A program made the translations under genes and the position numbers. From positions 2,418,001 through 2,482,000 of the forward strand of contig JAHWDD010000004.1 in the NCBI GenBank assembly GCA_023897205.1: 64,000 nt of DNA, in the 5' to 3' direction. Below are positions 11,055-22,821 of this stretch, piece by piece. This DNA is from Exophiala sp. HKRS030. Taxonomy: Eukaryota; Ascomycota; Eurotiomycetes; Chaetothyriales; Herpotrichiellaceae. Position 1 is the first letter of the stretch, and the number at the start of each line of letters is the position of its first letter. Below the pieces are notes generated by a model that worked only from the letters and a program-made list of their open reading frames with translations, was not told where the DNA came from and made no database searches.

Positions 11055-13107
11055 ATGGGTCTCTTTTCATTTCATGTTGCCACTGATCGCCCGAACATGA
11101 TACCACTCTTCGAAGAGGTTCTGCAGCTCGCGCAGAACTATTGGCCAGGGCTCCTCGTCCTGTTCGTATTATCCCGTCTGGTTTTCAACAAGTATGGGAA
11201 GAGCTTGAACACCGTGCCTGGGCCGTTTCTCGCCGGTTTCACTGACCTATGGCGGTTTTTCGATGCACTTAACCGCAATCCCCATGACACACACATCAAG
11301 CTGCACGAACAGACAAGGTCACCCCTTGTACGCATCGGTCCCCGTACGGTGTCGGTGTCTGACCCGGCGTTGATCCCCAAGATCTATGGATTGAACTCTG
11401 GATTCACCAAGACAAACTTCTACACCCTGCACATGCTATCTTACAATGGGCAGTTCACCCCCAGCCTATTCACCACCCTGGATGAGGGTTACCATGCCAA
11501 ATACAAGAGGCCGATCGCAAATGCCTACAGCATGTCCACCATGGTCGATTTCGAGCCCCTTATTGACTCCACGAGTGAACTCTTCATGTCAAGACTGGAT
11601 GAGTTTGTCGAGTCCAAAGCCACGTTCGATCTGGGACAGTGGCTGCAGATGTATGCGTTTGATGTCATGTGAGTGATCCTTTTTTCCCAAAAACTTGTGC
11701 TTTTTTAGCTCTAGGGCTTGCTAATCTATCTTTCACAGTGGTGAGGTCGTCTTCAGCAAGAGGCTTGGCTTTTTAGAAACAAGGTCAGATGTGGATGGTA
11801 TCATGGCGGATATTCGTACCAAGGTGTTCTATGGCGGGACTGTCTGTGATTTCCCTAAACCTATGAACCCATCCGTACATTGTATCATGCACTGACACTC
11901 TTAACCTGCTGCAGGTTGGTCAAATCCCCACTCTCGACAAATTCATAACCAAAAGCCCTCTCTTCTTAGCGCTCGCACCGACTCATCCCGTTGTCAAGTT
12001 CACCGTTGAAAGAATGAAGGAGAGGATCTCCGCTAGAGGGCAGGGAGTCGATGACAAGAGACGGGACTTCCTGACAAGGTGTTTCGAGGCTCAGTCGAAA
12101 TACTCGGACTTGGTAACTGATCGGGTCATCCGTATGTGGAACATCGACAACGTCCTGGCTGGGAGTGACACCACTGGAATATCTTTGAGATCTGTGAGAA
12201 GTTCACCAAGCAACAAACGCATAGTCTGACTCCACTTTTGCTAATCATCAACAAAGATCTTCTACTACCTCATGAAATCGCCAGAGAGCATGAAAAAGGT
12301 CATCGAAGAGCTTGACCAAGCGGAGAAAGCCGGACAGCTGAGCGACTTTGTCACATGGAAAGAATCCAATAACCTGCCGTACTTACAGGCGTGTATCAAA
12401 GAAGCCCTTCGTAGGTCAACCGATGATCGGATCCTCTCTTGTAACTTGTCAGAGCCCTGGAAGCCAAGTACTGATACTGTATTCCGTAGGGATGCACCCT
12501 GCCGTTGGATTGCTCCTCGAGCGATACGTGCCAAAAGGGGGTGTAGAGCTTGCTGGAAAGTATATTCCTGAGGATACAATTGTGGGAGTGAATCCCTGGG
12601 TCGCAGCGTAAGTCTTCAAGTTCCAACCAGTCAACCTGGCATGAACGCTGACACGAAGTCCATTTAGGCGGAACAAAGACGTCTACGGCTCCGATGCTGA
12701 TACCTTCAAACCCGAAAGATGGCTCGAAGCCTCGCCAGAAAAGCTAGCGGAGATGGATCGCGCGAGTCTAACGGTGAGTTGGCCGTTTTCTTATTTCATT
12801 TACATATGGCATATTGAGTCGAAGCTGACATTTCACATCCAGTTTGGCCATGGGGCACGTTCATGCATCGGAAAAAACATCTCAATGCTTGAAATAGCAA
12901 AGCTTGTTCCACAGCTCTTGCGTCACTACGAGGTATGGTTCTTTTGTGGATTACCATGGTCAAAGTCCTGTTTCGTGGAGTCTCTTGACTGACGATCATT
13001 TACGTTTCAAGTTCACCTTTCCAAATCCAGACCACCAGTGGAAAGTTCGTGGAGGCTGGTTTGTTGGACAAGACAACTTTTGTGTTCAAATCCGGAGGCG
13101 CACTTGA
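11055..13107 (+). CDS. Cytochrome P450 monooxygenase, pisatin-demethylase-like
   Basis: This is a membrane-anchored heme monooxygenase of the ER using NADPH-P450 reductase. An N-terminal hydrophobic anchor (WPGLLVLFVLSRLVF) is followed by the VPGPF hinge. Then come the I-helix (NVLAGSDTTGISLRS), the ExxR motif within IKEALR, PERW, and the heme-ligand loop FGHGARSCIG with its cysteine. This order and spacing match class II fungal P450s, and the GQIPTLDKF and HPAVGLLLERYVP segments resemble the pisatin demethylase group. About eight exons join in frame, and I see no break. The substrate is unknown. The ABCA transporter follows on the same strand after 1.6 kb, which suggests but does not prove a shared detoxification or metabolite role. 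Confidence 0.9.
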
Positions 13108-14738
13108 ATGTATCCCTAGAAGCCAAAATTCTCGTAGGGTCTGTCTTGGGCAAGCCACGGCTGTATATATCCCAGTGTTGAGATCTGCCGAGGGATCCAG
13201 CGAGAGGATTTGTCGAGCTGTTACAACCGGAGTTGCATTTCATCAACACCATCCGCGATACCACTTCTTTGCTTCAATCAAGCTTTGCAATATATCTACT
13301 GAAGAGTGTCATCAGACGTGACTTTTGCTCTGCTCTGCTCTGATCATTCTGACAGGAAGAAGAAAGAACGCAAATTCCTCGTGTGGTTCGAGTGTCAAAA
13401 TCAATCGGTCTAGCCGGAGCAGATGGTCAGGAGCAGGGCCATTGCGTGAACTTTAGATGCCCAAAGTGATATCTCATTGCCACCCTCTATTCGATATAGA
13501 TCAAGTCACTACGAGGGAATATACAACAAGTTTAACTTGACTTTCGACAAGGTTGATGCTGATCTCTTTCGAACTGGCTCGACACGTTCTTTCTCCATCC
13601 AGTTCAGGGGAAAATTACCATGATGGGTAATTCTGACGGGTGCTCAGAGCACCATGAAACGGGAGCTTTACCATTCAAAAGCATATGTAGATATGATGGC
13701 CATTCGTTTGTCATAAGATTCAACGGACGGTTGCTAAGTCTTCTAGTGTTTGTCTAGTATTCTTGAAGAACATGCCACGTAATTTTATCTGATCTATTTT
13801 TGGTGCTTTGTTGTGTTTCTGGCAGTGGGGGCGGTTTGTTGTGTGCGGCAGGAAGAGCGCAGCCTTGTGAGCCTTGCGGATACGGAGCCTGAGAATTTCC
13901 CGTACGGAATACACATCACGTGCCCGCCTATCTTCGGACATAGTTGCTGGGCATCGCCGCTTTTATCGTCTTCAATACCTGTACTCCGTACGGATACGGA
14001 GTCCAATTCAACTCAGAATCAGCTCACCTGTAGTCCCTAGATGTTGCATTTTCCACTCGATATCTTTCTTGTTTCCCCCCTCCACCAATCATATACAATG
14101 GGATCTACTGTGACTGACACGACATCGCATAGAAACGGTCAAGCTACCTTGCCGCACCTTGGACCGCCACACGGACTACAGTCTCATCCCCACGTTCTCC
14201 ACTAGCACCATCAAGTCTGCCTCACCTACTCCATACAGTATTGTATAGTGAAAAGCTTCGTCGCGGAATCCAATCTGCTTCCGACGATGTCGCTCTCGCG
14301 CTCGGCTTGACGAGTGGATATTCGTACGTCGTATCTCTTCCCTTGTACGATTATACGATGGCCCTTAGGGATATGGGGATTTTTCATAGCAAGCCCACCC
14401 CCGAACTACCTGACATCGGGAGATGGAGGACTCCAAAGAAAGGGACGTGTGCGGTGGCTGTGTATCTTGTGACAATGTTTCACATTGACGCGCTATCGCA
14501 ACTAACAGCTTTTTACACTGTGACTTCTGCCATGATCTTCAATGAGACAACTACACAGCGACTGGTAAGTACTGTGGCATTGATCTGGCAAAATGTATCC
14601 CTGAGGCCTGTGCTTTCAACAAAAAGTACGCGATTCCGACACATGGCGATGCTTCTATAATTCCTACCTTGCCTGTATTCTACTCGCGACGAATTTACGA
14701 CCGCTGTGATATCAAGTGTTTCACACGAGAGACATTAT
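13108..14738. other. Long intergenic stretch, P450 to ABC transporter
   Basis: This is 1.6 kb with no convincing gene. An open frame at 14241-14660 has no domain and starts close to the ABC promoter region. A copy of the TACTCCGTA motif with an adjacent inverted partner lies at 13981-14003. Confidence 0.45.
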
Positions 14739-17700
14739 ATGGCTTTGTTTGTCTTTTTTCGCCAGACTTGGGCGCTCTTCAAGAAGAATATCTTGATTGT
14801 TGTTCGGCGCAATTGGTTTTCCACCCTAATTCGAGCCCTGGTCCTCCCTCTGCTGTACATCTTACTCATCTCCTACATACGAAATTTTTTCCTTCCCCCT
14901 TCGAAATACGGGTTTGGTGAACTCGATGCCATACGCAGCCCCGCCAATGCCTTCGCAGCTCAATCAAGCCGAGATCGAATTGTCCTCATCAATAACAACT
15001 ACACCGGTGGCCTCATCGAGGAGGCCATAGACCGCCTGTCATCCACCTATGTGGCTGCTGGCGCCGACGTTCAGCATGCCTCTTCCGAATCCGAACTGTC
15101 CGACCTGTGTCGCTCATCATTGACAGGCACCACTCGATGTTATGGGGCAGTGTCGTTCTGGGGTTCACCGGGCGACAATGGCAGCGATACGCATTGGGAT
15201 TTTTCGGCATATATGGACTGGGCTCTTGGATCGCGTGTTCATGTCGACCAGGACAACAACGACGCGCAACTGTACGCCTTGCCATTTGTTCATGCAATTA
15301 ATTCGGCAATCGCAAATGTATCTGGAAAGCATCTTACCCAGGACATGCTGCAATACCCGTTCACATCTCAAACATTCCAGCAGCGTGAAGACCAGGTGCA
15401 GGACAAATTCATGTCTGCGCTGCAGAACTACCTGGCCCTCGTCATTTTCATTGCCATGTGCGGCATCACATACCACCTCCCTGGTCATATCGCCACAGAG
15501 CGTGAACTTGGCATGTCTGCCTTGATCGATACTATGAACCCGCAGCCGGCTCAATGGCAATCCTCTGCTGCACGAATATTCGCAGCCAATTCTGCCTTCA
15601 GTCTGGTCTACATGCCCGCCAGTATCGGTGTCGGCGTCATCATTGGCACGCGGATCTTTCTTCGGACGTCGGTTGGCATGCTGGTTGTCTTTCATATCGT
15701 CACCTGTCTCTCTCTGGCTGCATTCGCCGCATTGTTAGCAAGCTTCTTCCGCAAAGCTCGACTCTCCGGGATCACAATTGTTGTCTTTTCCTGTATCTTG
15801 GCTGTCATTGCGCAGTGGGCGGTACCTGGATTCTACATCGCCGTTGTCATCTTGTCCCTACTTTTTCCACCTATCAACTATGTCCTGTTCATGATCTATG
15901 TTGCCGCGGCCGAAGGACTGAATGAGCCTGCCAATTTCAGCCAGGCTTCATTCACCGCAAGGAGTACTCTCCCTGGATATTTTTACTTGGCCGCCGCTGT
16001 GGTTCAAATTGTCATATTCCCTCCTTTGACGCTGTGGGCGGAACGCTCACGCTACGGTACAGCGACCTCGTCGCGTGTAGCTGGCAATCACCTCCAAAGC
16101 AAGCCATACGCCCTAAGACTGACAAATTTGTCAAAGCTCTACAAGCCCAGTCTATTGGCACGATGCACGAGGGGAAAGAATGCTGAGACTGTTCGCGCAG
16201 TCGTGGATGTCAGCTTTACAGCTTTGAGGGGTCAGCTTGTGGCATTGCTTGGTGAGAATGGATCCGGCAAAACTGTAGGTTTCTGTTGCTCCCCAAAATC
16301 TGCTTTTATTCATCGATCCGTCTCACCATCACCGCCGTGTAGCTAGCTAATTTGCATTCAATAGACGACGATTGCAGCCATCACGGCTCAAGAGAAGTTC
16401 ACTTCGGGAACCATCGACCTCGATAATGCCGGAGGAATGGGCTTTTGTCCACAGAAAAATGTTCTCTGGGATGAGGTTACAGTACTCGAGCACATCAAAA
16501 TCTTCAATGAGCTCAAATCTCTGTCTGGTCGGGATTCAAAGTCTATGCTCCAGGAGACTTTGGAGTCGTGCGATTTGACCGACAAGACAGACGCTCGCAC
16601 CAAGACCCTTTCGGGTGGCCAGAAGCGTAAAGTTCAGTTGGCCATGGCGTTCACCGGTGGAAGCAAGATGTGCTGTATTGACGAAGCCTCCTCAGGTCTG
16701 GATCCCGTGTCTCGGAGGAAGATCTGGGATATCCTTTTGTCGGAACGCGGCCATCGGACTTTACTATTCACGACACACGCTCTCGACGAGGCTGACGCTC
16801 TGGCCGACCATATCGTCATTCTTCAGAAGGGCCATGTTAAATTGGAGGGCTCGCCGGTCGAACTCAAACAGCGATATGGTGGCGATTACAAGATTGACGT
16901 CGAATACAGTGGACCTCTTGACATCCGCGCCAGCCGTGCTCTCCGTCACGAGCAGACCGGGTCGACTCACACCTTTTACGCCTCTGGGCCACTTGATGCA
17001 GGAAGGCTGATGGAAACACTCGAGTCCAAGGGACTGCATACCTTTGAGATTCAAGGTCCCACACTGGAACAAGTGTTTCTGCACCAAGCAGAGAGCGAGC
17101 CGGAACCTGTATCTTGGGTTCCCAAACCTCCTCCTCGGCTACGACGAACGGGCACGACTCATTCTAGTGATACGGCCGAGATGGAGTTGCTCTCCATTCA
17201 CCCCAAGAGCAATACGACCCAACCTGGTGATACCCGTGAAACCCCTTTTGTACTCCCAGACAGCCGAGCCATCGGATTTGCCGGTCAACTATGGGTTTTG
17301 GTACGCAAGAGACTGGCCGTCTTCCCTCACAACTGGGTTCCCTATTTATTCGCCTTGCTGATCCCTTCGATCACGGCGGGACTGTCGACTTCATTCTTGA
17401 CGGGGTTTGGCGGCATCACCTGTTCGCCCAACGATCTGTCACTTACGCCTGTCACCGCATCGATATCGGACTACTCTGGCCATGCATTTCCTGTGGCGCC
17501 GGCCAGTAACGTCGATGCAAACCGCCTGCAGGATATGTATGGTCTCTCCGGAACCAACACAGCTCTCAGTCCGAATCTGTCTCCTGACATAGTCACCACA
17601 AACTCTTACACGGATTGGAACTCGTTCATTGAATCGCGGTATTCCGCCATCCAACCTGGTGGGTTTTATCTGGGTAACGATTCCTCTCCGGATCCTGTGG

Positions 17701-19823
17701 TGGCGTACCGCATCGACGGTGGATTGCAGTACGCGGCCATCATGATGGCCGCGACCGATGCGTACCTGATGGGCACGAGTATTTCTTCGACTTTCCTCAA
17801 TTTTGCCTTGCCAATTGGTGCTGCGCCCGGAGATTCCTTGCAACTGATTATTTATTTTGGGATCGCCATGTCCGTCACACCGGGACTGTTTGCCCTGTAT
17901 CCGAGTTTCGAAAGGACCAGGAACGTCAAGCAGCTGCAGTATAGCAACGGTGTAAGACCCGGTCCTCTGTGGCTGGGGCACCTCTTGTTCGACGCCATAT
18001 TCGTGGTGATCATAAGCACCGTCTCGTTGATCGTTTTCACTCAGGCCAAAAGCTCTGTGTGGCACTTTGTTTCCTACCTGTGGCCAGTCTTGTTTTTCTA
18101 CGGGTTGTCAGCCACGCTTCTGGCATACATCGTCTCATTATTCGTGTCGACTCAATTGGGCGCCTTTGCCTTTGCGGCCGGTTACCAAGCAATATCGTTA
18201 CTGCTTTACCTCATTGTGTGGGTTCACCCCCTCGAGTCCTGTTGCTAATAATTATCAACCGGAATACTGACTTTTGCAATCAATAAACAGCTATCTAGTC
18301 ATGGTTGCTTTCAGTGTGGCCGACGATCTGCAGAGCAATCTCAACACGATACAATATACATTGGGTTTGATCATGCCGTCGGGCAGTCTTCTCCGTTCCC
18401 TACTGCTGGGATTAAATCAATCTCAGCTGCTGTGCCAGGGAGCAACGTACCGTGCGCCCGGAAGTATGTCTGTCTACGGAGCACCAATCGTCTACCTTGC
18501 TCTGCAGTGCGTCGTGTTTTATACCATCTTGGTCACCTATGACAGTGGCCGTCTCGCCTGGCTGGGCTCTCGATTTACGGGACTTTTCAGCTGTTTGAGG
18601 AAGGTTCGTGGAGGACACCACAACGTCGAACAAACTCAGCAAGGTGCGGATGTTGTGTCAGAGATTCAAAGAGCGGAGAGCTCACCGGGAGATGCACTGC
18701 GTGTACTGCACGTTTCGAAATCATTTTCCTCCGCACAACACGGACCCGTAGTTTCCGATTTGACTTTCGGTGTCAAATCCTCAGAGTGTTTTGCCTTGCT
18801 GGTATGAGCCGTCCCATTTTTTTTCCGCAACGAGACCATAAAGCTGACACTGGAGTGTTGTAGGGCCCCAACGGTGCAGGCAAGACCACGACGATCAGTC
18901 TGATACGAGGTCAAGAACAACCGAGTCAGATCGTCACCCGCCCAGCCGGCGATGTACTCGTGGATGGTCATTCACTCTTGCGGCAGCGATCCGACGCTCT
19001 GCTGTCGCTGGGGGTTTGCCCTCAATTCGACGCCATCGACATGCTCACCGTGAGACAGCACCTGAAGTTCTACGCTCGGTCCGCCGGCATATCACCGCGG
19101 ATGGTGGAGCCCACGGTCGCACACGTCACGGAGGTCGTGGGGCTCAAACAGTACTCTCGACGCTTGGCGACGACCTTGTCCGGCGGCAACAAGCGGAAGC
19201 TGTCGCTGGCGGTCGCGGTGATGGGGAACCCCAAGGTGCTGCTGCTCGACGAGCCGAGCAGCGGCCTGGACGCCGTCAGCAAGCGGGTCATGTGGAAGGC
19301 TCTCGACGCCGTCCGACACATGAGTAGGGACCGACAGATGGCCATCATGATCACCACCCACAGCATGGAAGAGGTGGTGGCGTTGGCCGATCGAGTGGGC
19401 ATCATGAACAGACACATGCTCGCCGTGGGAGAAAGAAAAGATTTGAGCAGGCGATACGGAAGTGGTTTCCACGTCCATGTCATGCTCGAGCGAAACACTG
19501 CCGTCGCCGACAACGGGGCAGAAGCAGAAGAGACGACGGCAAAGAAAGACGTCAAAGACTGGATCGAACAAAACTTGCCCGGTGCAGTGGTGGAACGAGA
19601 AATGTTACACGGACAGCTCCGGTTCTGGCTCCCAAGGCGTTGTCCAGGAGGGCCTGAGGGATCCGCCCAAAAAGGAGAAGCGGCTGTGTTGGCCACGACC
19701 TTTAGGATCCTGGAGACGAACAAACAACGCTTGGGGATTGAATACTATACAGTCGTACAGACGGATTGGGAGGATGTCTTCTTAAATGTCATCAGACAAG
19801 ACCAAATTTCACGACATCGATGA
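14739..19823 (+). CDS. ABCA-type full ABC transporter
   Basis: This is an ATP-driven membrane transporter of about 1,619 aa with the layout TMD1-NBD1-TMD2-NBD2, as in the ABCA (lipid-exporter-like) subfamily. Each TMD starts with one helix (WALFKKNILIVVRRNW; LWVLVRKRLAVFPHNW), then a large extracytosolic loop, then a helix cluster. NBD1 has Walker A GENGSGKT with the next T across an intron, signature LSGGQKRK, Walker B ending CIDEASSGLDP, and H-loop TTHALDEAD. NBD2 has GPNGAGKTTT, LSGGNKRKLS, VLLLDEPSSGLD and TTHSMEE. The four exons, 14739-16274, 16365-18217, 18291-18801 and 18864-19823, join in frame. The start is the first ATG before the first helix. Both ATP sites look complete, so the protein should be active. 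The substrate is unknown. Confidence 0.92.
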
Positions 19824-20020
19824 ACCGGGTAGTACATACTGCTACAACCTCACGGGGCAAGAATCTACCGAATTTTTACTGTTGAAGGGATTACTGGCGA
19901 AAATATCAGATATTCAAAGACGCCTGCGTGATGATGATAGAAACCGTATGGGCGTGAACGATATAGACTTGGGCGAAACGGACAGGAATGATACACGAGC
20001 GTATTGGATATAGCGATTTT

Positions 20021-20767
20021 TCATAACAAGCCTTTTGACTCTTTATCTTGACATAACTTGGTGAGCAGTTGAGCGTTCTGGTCGTCCCCACCTTTCTTGA
20101 ACCCGGGCATGAGCGCCAACCATTGATACACGCTCCCTCTGAGCTCTTTGGGTAATCTAGGCGGTTCGTTGAGGACCTTTTCAAACCCGTCAACCACCTT
20201 TTGGGCGACTTCATCGATCATACTGCTACCGGGATTCGTGGGCGTGGCATCGGCAACTTCGTGCATACTCCTCGCCAAGGCAGATTTGTACTCGACCATG
20301 GCGTCGACAGACACACCGACGGTGCGGGGCCAGTTAGAGCTCATCAGATTCCACGAATCTCCTCCGGTGCCACCGCCGCCCTGGTCGCCGGCCCCTCGAA
20401 AGTCCGACCGTAAGATGACGGCGGGGATGTCCGCCATCTTGGCGACCATGTACTCGACCACGGTGCCGGCGTCGAGCTCGGCGCCGTCGTAGGTGAACAG
20501 GGCCAGGTCACAGGTCACGAGGGCGCGGAGGTCCTCGTCGCGGATCGAGTGGGGGCTCAGATCGCGCTGTTCCAGATCCTGGGGCAGGACGGGGATGAAC
20601 CTCCCTTGTGACTTTTGGTGGATGGCCTGAGAGAGGAGTCTGTTGGTGTGTAGTTCCGCGAGCGTGAACAGTGGGCCGGCGTGGTAGTACGTGTACGATT
20701 GGGGTGGGTGGGAGATGGACGGGTCGAGCGTGGTGTGTGTGTCCAAGATGGCCGTTGTATCTGACAT
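20021..20767 (-). CDS. Nucleoside 2-deoxyribosyltransferase-like protein
   Basis: This is a single-exon protein of 248 aa. It has the nucleoside 2-deoxyribosyltransferase fold seen in eukaryotic members: YHAGPLFTLAELHTNRLL near residue 28 (nucleotide-binding GPLF loop), CDLALFTYDG, then ELDAGTVVEYMVAK, whose Glu is the family's nucleophile. These enzymes cleave or exchange the N-glycosidic bond of deoxynucleosides. The actual substrate here is not known. An insert rich in Gly (GAGDQGGGGTGGDSW) and a helical C-terminal extension set it apart from short bacterial forms. No signal peptide is seen, so it is cytosolic. It is convergent with the ABC transporter (about 200 bp apart) and divergent from a nucleoside phosphorylase 1 kb away, another nucleoside-cleaving enzyme. 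Confidence 0.8.
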   Translation of the reverse strand: MSDTTAILDTHTTLDPSISHPPQSYTYYHAGPLFTLAELHTNRLLSQAIHQKSQGRFIPVLPQDLEQRDLSPHSIRDEDLRALVTCDLALFTYDGAELDAGTVVEYMVAKMADIPAVILRSDFRGAGDQGGGGTGGDSWNLMSSNWPRTVGVSVDAMVEYKSALARSMHEVADATPTNPGSSMIDEVAQKVVDGFEKVLNEPPRLPKELRGSVYQWLALMPGFKKGGDDQNAQLLTKLCQDKESKGLL

Positions 20768-21762
20768 TTTTCGTTGGAGGTTTGGTCTGCGAACTGTTCA
20801 CCAAGTTGATCGGGTGTTTTCACAACAGGGAATTTAGTTGGAGACTTTTCCAGAGATCGATTGTGTTCCAGTTGTATGGAAGATGTAAATGTAGATGAAA
20901 GTATCACATATATGAGCAAGAGTGTCGAGCCTGGTGAGCCTTGGATCTGTGTAGTACGGAGTACATCTACTCTCAGTGCAATGAAGAATGCCAGCGTATT
21001 ACTGTACATGCTTGGAAGCAATTGCTTGCACCTTATTTGTTCTGTTGGTTGCCACAATCTTCATACATGGAACAAGGTCGTACACACAGTACTTGCAACC
21101 ACAGAGAGCATGCCACACTGCGACGGTAAGGAGTCTCTTACTTATTGGCTGTAGGAACAGGATGGAATTGCCAACTGAAACGATCAACGAGCCGGGCAGT
21201 CTGATTGAAAACTTGACCACCATATTACGTGAGGCCAGGCTTCATGTTCTTGACGCGACAGGACGAGTTCGGTCGAAGATCTAAAAAGCCAAAATTGGCC
21301 TCACACGAGTCGAGTCATCGAGCGTTTGTTACTGCTGGCGCCGTCCATGTACGGAAGTGATATCGTCTCAGGATGCCGCGCCAAAATCACAATACTGTAT
21401 GAGGTGGTATTTCTTCACTAGGAGTGTGCATAATGTGGGGGCGCGCCTACAGCTGTAACCGCACCAGTCCACAGCCACCAGGTTGAAGCTAATCAACAGG
21501 CTCTGCAGGCCCGTCCCTCCGTCCGCGAGTTTACGAGCACCCCTGTCCGAGTACGAGTACTGCTACACGCCTTGTTTGATTGCTTCAGCTTGCTTCTGCC
21601 TCTGCCCCTGCTCCCGCGTTGTTTGCTTCCCCATACGTATCCGCCCAAAATTCTCGAAGGGACGACTTTGTCCCTCACATACCTGATTTACTGCCTAGGT
21701 AGACAAAAATCCGGACACTGACAGTTGAGCATGTGAATCTGGACTTGTGCTTTGGCCTGGGG
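20768..21762. other. Divergent promoter of two nucleoside enzymes
   Basis: This is 1 kb without a gene. It carries one AGTACGGAGTAC motif at 20953-20964. The short open frames are not convincing. Confidence 0.4.
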
Positions 21763-22821
21763 ATGGCGTCCCGTGAAGACTACTCGGTCGGATGGATTTG
21801 TGCACTGCCCATTGAGGTAGCAGCTGCCAAAGCTGCCTTCGATCGCATCCACGACCCTATCCTGTCACCGGGTCCAGACTTTGACGACATCAATAACTAC
21901 ATCCTGGGAAGTGTCCGAGGTCACAATGTCGTACTCGTGTATCCGAGGTTGGAAACGTGTGAGTATGGTCAAATGTCGACATCGTTGACGAAAATCGCCA
22001 CGCAGTTGCACGCGACCTTCAAATCTGTCCGATTCAATCTGATGGTTGGAGTCGCAGGAGGAGTGCCAGGCACCAAGGAGGACATTCGTCTCGGCGATGT
22101 CGTTGTGAGCAAATCGAATGCTGGCAGGCATGGCGTTATTGAGTACGACACAAATGGAAAACAAGCGGAAGGTCAGGCCATTCACGACAAAGCTTTGTCC
22201 GCAGATCACCAGCCATCGCCGTTACTGCTCGCAGCTACAGGCAAGGCCGAGACGGCCGCCATCTTCGATGAAAGTCAGGTGGCCCAGTACATTTCCGACA
22301 TCATTCGGAAAGACCCTACCACTTTTGCCTATCCAGGCCCAGAACAAGACATCCTCTTCGAGTCCGACTATGATCACACCACTGAGTCCGAAGGCAACGG
22401 ATGTGACCATTGCAACCCGGACAGAATCCGGCCTAGGCAGCCGCGTGACGAGCCACAGGACGTTATGGTTCATTACGGCCTCGTTGCTTCCAGCCATATT
22501 TCGATGCGCCACGGAGTGACTCGGGACAAGATTGCGCACGAGCAAGGAGTTCTCTGTTTTGAGACCGAAGCTGCTGGTCTTGAAGATGCCTCAAAGTACT
22601 TGATCATCCGAGGAATCTGCGACTATGCCGATTCACACACGTCCAATCTATGGCATGCTTACGCTGCCGCAGCTGCGGCAGCATATGCCAAAGAGGTCCT
22701 CTCGTTCATTCCCACGGTTCCCAAGAGGATATTCCTGGCACCAAACACATATTCCGAAGCGGCACCAGAAGAGGGACTAGTAGAAGAAGAGGAACAACAA
22801 TGGTCCAGAACAAACGGCTGA
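21763..22821 (+). CDS. Stand-alone nucleoside phosphorylase domain (PNP_UDP_1), NLR-effector type
   Basis: This is a 352-aa protein of the purine/uridine phosphorylase superfamily, closest in style to the N-terminal domains of fungal NACHT/ankyrin NLR-like proteins. The start is typical (DYSVGWICALPIEVAAAKAAFD at residues 5-26). Then follow NLMVGVAGGVP, DIRLGDVVVS, a long insert, VLCFETEAAGLED, and RGICDYADSH followed by an Ala-rich helix. The usual motif FEMEAAGL is here FETEAAGL, so the sugar-contacting Met is replaced by Thr. After the domain, only a 40-residue acidic tail follows, with no NACHT, ankyrin or TPR part. The ATG at 21763 is used because the frame upstream has only a GTG. Its last 22 bases overlap the start of the reductase pseudogene, unusual in fungi. 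Confidence 0.85.
   Translation: MASREDYSVGWICALPIEVAAAKAAFDRIHDPILSPGPDFDDINNYILGSVRGHNVVLVYPRLETCEYGQMSTSLTKIATQLHATFKSVRFNLMVGVAGGVPGTKEDIRLGDVVVSKSNAGRHGVIEYDTNGKQAEGQAIHDKALSADHQPSPLLLAATGKAETAAIFDESQVAQYISDIIRKDPTTFAYPGPEQDILFESDYDHTTESEGNGCDHCNPDRIRPRQPRDEPQDVMVHYGLVASSHISMRHGVTRDKIAHEQGVLCFETEAAGLEDASKYLIIRGICDYADSHTSNLWHAYAAAAAAAYAKEVLSFIPTVPKRIFLAPNTYSEAAPEEGLVEEEEQQWSRTNG

Noticed and set aside
14241..14660. 139-codon frame upstream of the ABC transporter
   Set aside because: No domain; it does not join in frame to the transporter, whose first helix follows its own ATG at 14739.
1919..19823. Secondary-metabolite gene cluster
   Set aside because: No backbone enzyme is present in the window, so it is described only as a detoxification-like neighbourhood.
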